From the NCBI GenBank assembly GCA_020638855.1, contig JACKHT010000018.1, positions 1 through 46,198 on the forward strand: a stretch of DNA of 46,198 nt. Reading direction: 5' to 3'. Below are positions 33,601 to 40,289 of this stretch, one piece after another. The DNA is from Planctomycetota bacterium (GTDB lineage: Bacteria; Planctomycetota; UBA1135; GCA-002686595). The translations under genes were made by a program, and so were the position numbers. The notes under the pieces were generated by a model that saw only the letters and a program-made list of their open reading frames with translations, searched no databases and was not told the origin of the DNA. Each line of letters opens with the position of its first letter. The first letter of the stretch is position 1.

Positions 33601-34794
33601 CTAGGGGAGGAAATTCTTTTTGTTGGCCAGCTTGCGGGGCAGGTACTCCTCGAGCACGAAGTTGAGACCCCACTTGGCCAGGGCCTGTTGTTCGGCGCGC
33701 ACACCCATCTTGAGCAGCTGGTCAAGGGCCTTCTTCCAGGCCGGGTGGGCCTTGAAGAAGGGGTCGTTTTTGAGCGCATCCTTGGCGCGCTTGATGTCGA
33801 CCGCCTTGAGCGGGTGGGTGGCGTCTTCGAGTTGGAAATCGAGGATGTCCTGGGGCGTGACCCCCAGGAATTGGGCCTTGGGTACGCAGAAGAAGCGGTT
33901 GATGTGCGCTGCATTGCCCGAGCCCACCTTGAGCGTGCGGTAGATGTTGGCGATACCGTAGGGGTCGCAGTCGACGAAGCAGTAGATCGGCAGCTTCTGC
34001 TCGTCCGAGAGGCGCCGCATGAAGCGTCGTTGGGCGCGCGAGGGCACGCCGCCCATCGAGATCAAGATGCAGTTCGCCGTGCGCCAGTATTGGTGGTCGT
34101 TGAGGCGGTGGAACATACCGCCGGTTTCGATGGCCAGGATGAACTTGGCCTTGGTCTCGAAGCGCAAATGTTCGACCGAGGAAGGGATCGTGTAGGCCCC
34201 GGTGCCCATGGCGGTGCAGTCGATGCGGATCTCGTTGCCGGTGGTGCGGTCGCGGTCGATCACGATCAGCTCGCCCGCCAGGGCGCCGCCGTGTTCTTCC
34301 GGACGGTAGCGCAACTGCTCGCGGGTCAGGCCTTCGAGGCTCGCGAGGGCCTCGATGTCGTCCATGACGGTGTCCGACTCGGGTTGTTCGTTGAACTTGG
34401 CGTCGTTCCAGTTTTTCGAGATGTAGTACGCCTCCCGCTTCGTCGCAAAGTTGTCGTTTTCGACCATCTCCTTCGAGAGCGACATGAGCCGCAGGGTCTG
34501 GGCGAAACTCTTGACGGTGTTGACCGTCAGGGCGCGTGCTTTGCGGCCTTTGCCCAGCTCGAAGTAGCCGGTCGACTTCTCGTAATTGACGTTAGAGAGC
34601 GAGCGCACCGGGAACTTGAGCTCGGGCAGAATCTCCTGCTGGATCTTGGCGTGCACGGCGGTGGCCGTGCGCGCGATCACGCCGATGGTCTTCTGGTCCA
34701 AGTCCGAAAGCACGTAGGCCGCTTTCTTGGCCGCGGGGGCTTTGGCCGGGGCCTTGTTGGCGGCGGCTTTCTTGGAGGCTTTTTTCTTGGCCAT
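33601..34794 (-). CDS. top6A: DNA topoisomerase VI subunit A (Spo11-like)
   Basis: A 397-residue Spo11/Top6A protein. The winged-helix region carries the catalytic Tyr in TKREAYYISKNW (Tyr124, the second Tyr, is the likely nucleophile). The Toprim domain has Glu223 in ILAIETGGMFHRL and DxD in YCFVDCDPYGIA (Asp275, Asp277). It cuts both DNA strands and becomes joined to the 5' ends, passing a second duplex with energy from subunit B. The first 25 residues are a Lys/Ala/Pro tail (MAKKKASKKAAANKAPAKAP), like histone H1 tails, which the archaeal enzymes lack. It is encoded 62 bases after top6B. Topoisomerase VI is typical of archaea and plants and scattered in bacteria. Confidence 0.92.
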   Translation of the reverse strand: MAKKKASKKAAANKAPAKAPAAKKAAYVLSDLDQKTIGVIARTATAVHAKIQQEILPELKFPVRSLSNVNYEKSTGYFELGKGRKARALTVNTVKSFAQTLRLMSLSKEMVENDNFATKREAYYISKNWNDAKFNEQPESDTVMDDIEALASLEGLTREQLRYRPEEHGGALAGELIVIDRDRTTGNEIRIDCTAMGTGAYTIPSSVEHLRFETKAKFILAIETGGMFHRLNDHQYWRTANCILISMGGVPSRAQRRFMRRLSDEQKLPIYCFVDCDPYGIANIYRTLKVGSGNAAHINRFFCVPKAQFLGVTPQDILDFQLEDATHPLKAVDIKRAKDALKNDPFFKAHPAWKKALDQLLKMGVRAEQQALAKWGLNFVLEEYLPRKLANKKNFLP

Positions 34795-34797
34795 GGT

Positions 34798-34845
34798 GGG
34801 GGGAGCTACGCGGGGCTAGGCGGGGGTAAGCGGGGGTAGCGGGGG
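34798..34845 (+). repeat. G-quadruplex-prone G-tract cluster between top6B and top6A
   Basis: Five G-runs (G6, G4, G5, G5, G5) separated by 8, 6, 5 and 4 bases fill the 62-base spacer between the two topoisomerase subunit genes. The G-rich strand is the plus strand, which is the template for top6A. It would not fold in the mRNA, but could fold in DNA during transcription. Confidence 0.5.
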
Positions 34846-34856
34846 CTTGTGCTAGG

Positions 34857-36665
34857 CTAGAACTTGCGGGAACGGTGCAGGACGTCTTCGAGGGTCTCCA
34901 CAGCGGCGTCGCGGGTGGTGTCGTCCAGGTCCAAGATTTCTTGCAGCGCGATACCGATGTGCGGGATGTACTTCTCGATGTACTCGCGCTTGTCGAATTC
35001 GCGGCGTAGGCGCTTGCCCTTGCGGATGTAGATGCCCAGCTTGCGGCCCGCCTCCTGCAGCGCGCGCTTGACCTCGGTGATGATCTCGTCGTAGGCCGCG
35101 ATGGCCTCCTTGGACTCCGAAGTGAACGGAACCCAGACCGAAGCGATGTGGACCATGATCGCCATGGGAGCGATGGGCAGCGAACCCTTGGGCTGCGAGA
35201 GCCCGTAGGAGCGCCAATTGGTACCGATGATGCTTTTGGTGATCGCGCAGCCGGCCTGTTGGTAGAGCAGGGGCACGCGGTTGGCGAAGCGCAAAACGCG
35301 CGCGGGCTCGTCGGCGTTGGCGACCAGGTCTTCGGTGGCGAGTTCGGCCTTGGACCGCTTCTGGATGCGGCCGCTGTCGGTCAACTCCAGTCCCACACCG
35401 CCCGGCTTGCCGTAGGCGATGCCCACTTCGATTTGGAAGGGGTTGCCGCGGTACACGGCGGGCGGGCGGGTGGAGGTCACGTAGAAATCGGCGGCCAATT
35501 CCTTCTTGAGACCCTTGAGGAGGAGCTCTTCGCCGATCGGTGCGATGCAATCCGAGGGCGGGGAGGAGATCTTGGTCTCCTGGATCGCGCGGTGCAGTTC
35601 GCCCGCCTGCTCCTTGGCGGTGCGCGTCGGGTAAGACTTGTCGGTCAGTCCGTTGCCTGCGGTGGCGATGATGCGTTTGGCCAGGGTCGGGCCCACGCGG
35701 CAGAATTCTTCTTGCAGGAAACCCGAAAGGCTCTTCGCCGGGGTTTCCTTGAGCATGGTGATCAAGCGCCCGAGCTCGACCCCATGGGGGTGCGGCTTGA
35801 TGTCGACGGTGACCGGGGGCTTTTCCTTGGTGTTGCGCTCGTAGGTGACCGCATTGCCGCTCGGGTCGACGTAGGTCAACGTGAGGTGCGGGTTGGCGAT
35901 GGCGGTTTGCTTGAGGTACATGTCCACCGAGCGGGCGCCTTTCTTGTAGGTTGCCTCCATCTCGATTTCGACTCGGGTGCCGTGCTTGCGGCCTTCCCAT
36001 TCGACTTCGTTTTGCGAATGGATTTCAGGCCGGTTGCGCAGCGAGTCAATCGAAAGCACGGTCTCCACCGGGCGCCCCCTGCGGGTCTTCGAGATCACCT
36101 TGACGGGCTTGCCGGTGGTCAGCTTGCCATACATCCCCGCAGCCGAGATCCCGATGCCCTGCTGGCCGCGGCTCTGGCTGAGCTTGTGGAATTTGGAGCC
36201 GTACAAGAGCTTGCCGAAGATCTTGCCCACTTGGGTGTCGACGATGCCCGGCCCGTTGTCCTCCACGGCCACCAGGAAGTGCTTGTCGTTGACCGCGCTC
36301 AACTCGACCCGGATATCGGGCAGGATGCTGGCCTCTTCGCAGGCGTCGAGGCTGTTGTCCACGGCTTCCTTGACCGACATCAAGATCGCTTTGGAGGGCG
36401 AGTCGAAGCCCAGCATGTGCCGGTTCTTCTCGAAAAACTCGGCCACGGAGATGTCCCGGGCTTTGGAGTTCTCCTGCTTGGACTCCTTGGCATCCGCTTT
36501 GGATTCCCCCTTTGGATCTGCGGAGGGTTCGGTTGCCGGAGACTCCTCGGCGACGGAAACGCGCTTGCTCTTCTTTTTCTTCGGCACTTCGGTGTCGACC
36601 GGGTCGAATAGGGTTGGGCTGGTCACGGGCGGAGGAGGGCAAGGGGCCAAGGCACGGGAGGGCAC
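34857..36665 (-). CDS. top6B: DNA topoisomerase VI subunit B
   Basis: A 602-residue GHKL ATPase. The N box is VKEAVDNSLDACEEA (Glu100, Asn104), the next motif EDNGPGI (135-141), and the lid GQQGIGISAAGMYGKLTTG (167-185). It continues through the H2TH region (GFLQEEFCRVGPTLAKRIIA) and the transducer, which carries TNWRSYGL, matching the WKxY element that contacts DNA in the family. It closes as an ATP-driven clamp on DNA together with Top6A. Residues 25-75 form a charged extension (KKKKSKRVSVAEESPATEP onward) beyond the usual FFEKNRHMLGFDSP start. The start codon is GTG; an in-frame GTG 39 bases downstream is equally plausible. It is the first gene of the pair. Confidence 0.92.
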   Translation of the reverse strand: MPSRALAPCPPPPVTSPTLFDPVDTEVPKKKKSKRVSVAEESPATEPSADPKGESKADAKESKQENSKARDISVAEFFEKNRHMLGFDSPSKAILMSVKEAVDNSLDACEEASILPDIRVELSAVNDKHFLVAVEDNGPGIVDTQVGKIFGKLLYGSKFHKLSQSRGQQGIGISAAGMYGKLTTGKPVKVISKTRRGRPVETVLSIDSLRNRPEIHSQNEVEWEGRKHGTRVEIEMEATYKKGARSVDMYLKQTAIANPHLTLTYVDPSGNAVTYERNTKEKPPVTVDIKPHPHGVELGRLITMLKETPAKSLSGFLQEEFCRVGPTLAKRIIATAGNGLTDKSYPTRTAKEQAGELHRAIQETKISSPPSDCIAPIGEELLLKGLKKELAADFYVTSTRPPAVYRGNPFQIEVGIAYGKPGGVGLELTDSGRIQKRSKAELATEDLVANADEPARVLRFANRVPLLYQQAGCAITKSIIGTNWRSYGLSQPKGSLPIAPMAIMVHIASVWVPFTSESKEAIAAYDEIITEVKRALQEAGRKLGIYIRKGKRLRREFDKREYIEKYIPHIGIALQEILDLDDTTRDAAVETLEDVLHRSRKF

Positions 36666-36800
36666 CGCTGGACCTACGACCCGAGGGGCACGCCGCTGGC
36701 GAACCGACCCTCTGCTCGGACCTAGCCAGCGTCCCCCCCGGGCCGCTGCATCGGGGGCTAGCTTAGGGCACCGGCGGGCGCAGGCAAAATGCCGGGCACC

Positions 36801-36848
36801 AAAAAAGACGCACCCTGCTCCCCCGGGTGGTCCCAGCGAGCAGGGGGC
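36801..36848 (-). terminator. Rho-independent terminator after lipase gene
   Basis: On the minus strand CCCTGCTC pairs with GAGCAGGG (8 bp), followed by a C/T mismatch and three further pairs. The loop holds a small GGG/CCC stem. TCTTTTTT follows the hairpin directly (A-run on the plus strand at 36801-36806). It starts about 20 bases after the lipase stop and separates it from top6B. Confidence 0.8.
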
Positions 36849-36868
36849 GGTGCCGTGCCGCGCGAGCG

Positions 36869-39058
36869 CTAGGGGTTCGTGTCGATCACCGACTCATCCT
36901 GCAGGGTCAAAGCCGTACCCGAGGTGAGCACAAACTCGATCGACTCGGCCGTCATTTCCGCAAAGGCCGCCGCGCTGGGGATCGGACTGATCAACGACTG
37001 GTGGGCGCCCTCGATGAAGCGCACCGCACCTTGGATCCCGAGGCCGTCGACGGTGTCGCTGACGATCGTCGCCAAGCCTAGGGTGCTGATCAGAGGGTTG
37101 CTGCCCGCCAAGGGGGCGAAGTCTACGCTGTTGGGGATGGTCGCATCGGGTAGTCCTCCACCTGTGCCGCCCCCTACGACTTCGATGAAATGGATCGGCA
37201 ATCCGGAGGCGCCCACGGCTTGCGCATAGAGCAAAGGATCGGTCCGATCGATGATCGTTTGCGCGCCCCACAGGAAGGCCTCGTAGTCCGGCGTGCCCTT
37301 GAGCACGCCAGCCGCAGCGAGTCCGCCTTCCAAGATCGGCCCAAACGACTGGGATCCATCGAGCAGCTTGGCGATGCCGCCGCCCGCCATGGCGAGGGTG
37401 GCGGACTGGATGTTGGCTCCCGCTTGACGCAGGAAGGGAATGCCCATCATGCCCCCGAGCGAATGGCCCACAAAGTGCACCCGACTGGCGTCCACATCGG
37501 TGCCCCCGCCGTCGTAGTCGAGGCTTGGGAGCAGCGCCATGAGGTGCATCAGGTCGCTCACGGATTGGGCCAAATTGCCCTGGGCCACCAAGAGGTTGGA
37601 CAGGTTCAGGTAGTGCGTCCCTGAGGCATCCACGACCCCATCGGGGCCCGGCTGGCCTTGGGGCCCAACCAGGTCCAACCCAAAGGTCCGTTCGCGGGCC
37701 CCCGATTGGGTGCCCTCGTAGCCGGCGAACAGCACGCTGTCGCTGATGTCTGCGTAACCATGCAGAGGCAAGTCGATGGCGACCATCAAAATGCCCGCGT
37801 CGGCATAGGCATCGGCCAGGGCCAGCATATCCAATCGGTTGCGCGTGATGCCGTGTTGGAAGATGACGGTCGGCCACCCGGGGCCGGGCTTGGTCTGCCC
37901 ACTGGCCCCGTTCGGCACCGAAATTAGGACGGGGATCGACTCTTGTCCGGTCGAGATCGGCAGCACGTTGTAGCGGGTCCAGAAGCGCTGCGTGTCCCCG
38001 GGGTAGAACGGATAGCGCGCGCGGATGCGCTGCGTGATGGGTGCGGGATCCGCCACAGGAGCGGTATCAGAGGGGTTGGTTGCCGCCGTAAGGTAGTAGG
38101 GGATGGTCAGGGCTCCGGTGTACAAATCGGCATGCCCGGGGCTGCCGGGTACCCGGTCCGCGGTGGTGATCGACGAAGTTTGGGTGACGTTGAGTGCGGC
38201 GAGGTTGTTGGGGTCGGGAGTCAAGTCCTCTCCGGCGCATTGGCTGGGGAGGTTGGCGCACAAACCCGCGATGACCGCGGCTTCGTTGCCGCCCACTACG
38301 GCCGCGAGCGCATCCAATTCTTCGGTAACCCCTTGGGTCGTGAAGACGTTGGAAAGCACCACTTGGTCGCGGGCGATACCCTGCCCATCGGCCGCGGCCA
38401 ACTGCGAGTTCACCAGCACTTGCAGTGGAAAGATCGGCGCGCTGGGGGGGAAGAAGTCAGGGCTGGAAGCCAGCAGGTACTCCCCAGTCTTCTGCAGGTT
38501 GCGTCCTGCCAAGTCGGCGATTCCGTCGGTCAGGACCCACATGTACGAGGTCGCGGCTTTGAGCGGCTTGTTCAGGTACACGCGGATCGAGGTGTCCGTG
38601 CTGACTTCCGGAGCCAGCCCCACGCTAAAATCGATGCCACCCACCAGTTCCGCCACCACTCCGGTCACGGGGCCACCCACCGGTGCCGTGCCCATGTCCA
38701 GGGTGACTTCCAACAACCGCACGGTGGTGCCCGCGACCAAGGTGGTGGCATCGATGGGGGCGTTGAAGTCGATGGTGAAGGGCGCGTCCAGGGACCAGCC
38801 ATCGAGCCCAGACAAACCCACTTCCACGGGAGTCGCGTTCGGGTTGGATCCGTCGTCCACACCCGGAATCGATAGGGTCAGGTCGAGCGTACCCGAGAAC
38901 AAGAGATCGCTAGGGACAGGCACCACTCCTTGCGAAGGAGCGAACAGCGCGGCAGCCGGGGGCGTCGCGGGGGCGACCGAAAGGTCATCGCCGCAGGCGG
39001 CCAACAGGAGGCAGCCCAAGGGGCCGAGCAGTGAATGGCGCGTGGGGGAAGATTTCAT
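36869..39058 (-). CDS. Pla-1/VolA-like lipoprotein lipase (alpha/beta hydrolase)
   Basis: A 729-residue lipoprotein with the lipobox LLLAAC near residue 22. The N-terminal half is a beta-rich region with an Ig-like 'bacterial virulence factor lipase N-terminal' character (APFTIDFNAPIDATTLVAGT, SIRVYLNKPLKAATSYMWVL, GRNLQKTGEYLLAS). The C-terminal half is an alpha/beta hydrolase: WPTVIFQHGITRNRLDML, the nucleophile elbow HFVGHSLGGMMG, and a late FIEGAHQSL that likely supplies the catalytic His. Related Pla-1/cef and VolA proteins are surface lipases that release fatty acids from lipids. I chose the ATG at 39058 because it begins the lipoprotein signal. A TACAAT element lies about 36 bases upstream. 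Confidence 0.82.
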   Translation of the reverse strand: MKSSPTRHSLLGPLGCLLLAACGDDLSVAPATPPAAALFAPSQGVVPVPSDLLFSGTLDLTLSIPGVDDGSNPNATPVEVGLSGLDGWSLDAPFTIDFNAPIDATTLVAGTTVRLLEVTLDMGTAPVGGPVTGVVAELVGGIDFSVGLAPEVSTDTSIRVYLNKPLKAATSYMWVLTDGIADLAGRNLQKTGEYLLASSPDFFPPSAPIFPLQVLVNSQLAAADGQGIARDQVVLSNVFTTQGVTEELDALAAVVGGNEAAVIAGLCANLPSQCAGEDLTPDPNNLAALNVTQTSSITTADRVPGSPGHADLYTGALTIPYYLTAATNPSDTAPVADPAPITQRIRARYPFYPGDTQRFWTRYNVLPISTGQESIPVLISVPNGASGQTKPGPGWPTVIFQHGITRNRLDMLALADAYADAGILMVAIDLPLHGYADISDSVLFAGYEGTQSGARERTFGLDLVGPQGQPGPDGVVDASGTHYLNLSNLLVAQGNLAQSVSDLMHLMALLPSLDYDGGGTDVDASRVHFVGHSLGGMMGIPFLRQAGANIQSATLAMAGGGIAKLLDGSQSFGPILEGGLAAAGVLKGTPDYEAFLWGAQTIIDRTDPLLYAQAVGASGLPIHFIEVVGGGTGGGLPDATIPNSVDFAPLAGSNPLISTLGLATIVSDTVDGLGIQGAVRFIEGAHQSLISPIPSAAAFAEMTAESIEFVLTSGTALTLQDESVIDTNP

Positions 39059-39094
39059 GCTGGGGGTCAAGGGGCCTGGGGGCTTGGTCGTGGC

Positions 39095-39100
39095 ATTGTA
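39095..39100 (-). promoter_or_regulatory. -10-like element TACAAT upstream of lipase gene
   Basis: On the minus strand TACAAT (5 of 6 match to TATAAT) lies 36 bases before the lipase ATG, which would give a leader of about 30 bases. A -35 box is not clear. Confidence 0.3.
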
Positions 39101-39213
39101 GCCCTGCGTTTCCGCTTCCGCACCCGATCCCCGAATTTGCGCGCAGACTCCTGCGAAAACCAATTTCTTCGATCCGAGGTCGCCCCGGCGCCTGCCGCGA
39201 GCGGTCGGCCTTC

Positions 39214-40182
39214 CTAGGGCATGTGCAATTCGGCCATCATGCACCTTGCGCTACCGCCGCCATAAGCCTCGATGGTGTCCAGCGCAACAGGTGCAAGTGT
39301 GGCGTGGTGTTCCAGGCGCCGCACTTGATCGGGGCGCAGGCTCCGCAGGGCAGAGCGCGAGAGCAGGATGACCGGGTCGCCATCTTGGGAGCGCAGGGCG
39401 AGTTGGTTGCCCGCGAAGTGGGCCACCTGTTCCAAGTCGATCGGGAGGACTTCCTTGTGCGCAGCTTCCAACGCATCCAGCAGCGCCTTGCGTTGCGCGG
39501 GATCCCACACCGCATCGATGCAGACCACCGCATGGGACTCTCCCAGCGCCATCATCACGTTGGTGTGATAGATCGGCAGCCCGTGCCCATCGCGGGTGTC
39601 GAAGGCCAACACTTGATAGCCCGAGGCCGCTTGGAAGCGCGAGAGTCCAACGCGGGTCGTCCGGTTGGAAAGGCCTGCGTAGGCGATTCGCTGCGCATGG
39701 TCGAGGATCAACGAACCGGTGCCCTCCAGGAAGGCACCCTCTGCACCCATGGGGGTCAAATCGATCTCCCGGGTCCAGGGGTGCCCCAAATCCTGCTGCA
39801 AGCTCGCAATCCAATCCCGACGCAACTCTGGGCGCCGGTTCTCGGCCATCAGCGGGTAGTAGACGAGCGAACCATCACCGTGGAAGCTCACCCAGTTGTT
39901 GGGAAAGATCGCATCGGGCGTGTGGGGAAGGGGGTCGTCCTCGAAGACGTGTGCCGTGATCCCGGCTTGGTCCAAGGCAGCGCACAGACTGTCGAACTCC
40001 CGCAGGGCTTGGTCGTGGATCTCATCCGGGCAGGCCTCTGCCGGTTGGACCTGGAAGCGGTTGGACTGGGCCGTTTCCGCGTTGAACCCAAAGCGCGAAG
40101 GCCGGACCATCAAGACCCGCTGGGCGCATTGGGCCAGCGCGGGGCCTTGGGGCTGGATCGGATTGCCTGGGGGGACGGACAT
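39214..40182 (-). CDS. ctlX: CtlX-type citrulline/arginine deiminase-family hydrolase
   Basis: A 322-residue amidinotransferase-fold protein. Motifs in order are VLMVRPSRFGFNAETAQSN, the guanidino-binding DAIFPNNWVSFH, EGTGSLILDH, catalytic-His IYHTNVMMALG, and catalytic-Cys GGGSARCMMAELHMP at the C-terminus. This set is that of CtlX-like proteins, which in the few studied cases act in citrulline or arginine breakdown; the exact substrate here is inference. It is a cytoplasmic enzyme with no signal peptide. The gene has a good promoter ending 8 bases before its ATG and no ribosome site, so its mRNA is probably leaderless. The lipase gene lies downstream on the same strand after a gap of 155 bases. 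Confidence 0.85.
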   Translation of the reverse strand: MSVPPGNPIQPQGPALAQCAQRVLMVRPSRFGFNAETAQSNRFQVQPAEACPDEIHDQALREFDSLCAALDQAGITAHVFEDDPLPHTPDAIFPNNWVSFHGDGSLVYYPLMAENRRPELRRDWIASLQQDLGHPWTREIDLTPMGAEGAFLEGTGSLILDHAQRIAYAGLSNRTTRVGLSRFQAASGYQVLAFDTRDGHGLPIYHTNVMMALGESHAVVCIDAVWDPAQRKALLDALEAAHKEVLPIDLEQVAHFAGNQLALRSQDGDPVILLSRSALRSLRPDQVRRLEHHATLAPVALDTIEAYGGGSARCMMAELHMP

Positions 40183-40190
40183 GGCCGACC

Positions 40191-40219
40191 AATATAAGAT
40201 TTCGCCGGGAAGTTGCGAA
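40191..40219 (-). promoter_or_regulatory. Promoter of the ctlX gene, near-leaderless
   Basis: On the minus strand TTCGCA (40219-40214) and TATATT (40196-40191) are spaced by 17 bases, 4 of 6 and 5 of 6 matches to the housekeeping consensus. TATATT ends 8 bases before the ATG, so transcription should begin within about three bases of the start codon. This is the best-formed promoter I see in the window. Confidence 0.5.
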
Positions 40220-40289
40220 TGACAGCTCCTTAAGTCTTGCCGCCCCGCGCCGGGCGCGCTGGAGGGGGTCTTAGGGCATCCAGGCGTGG

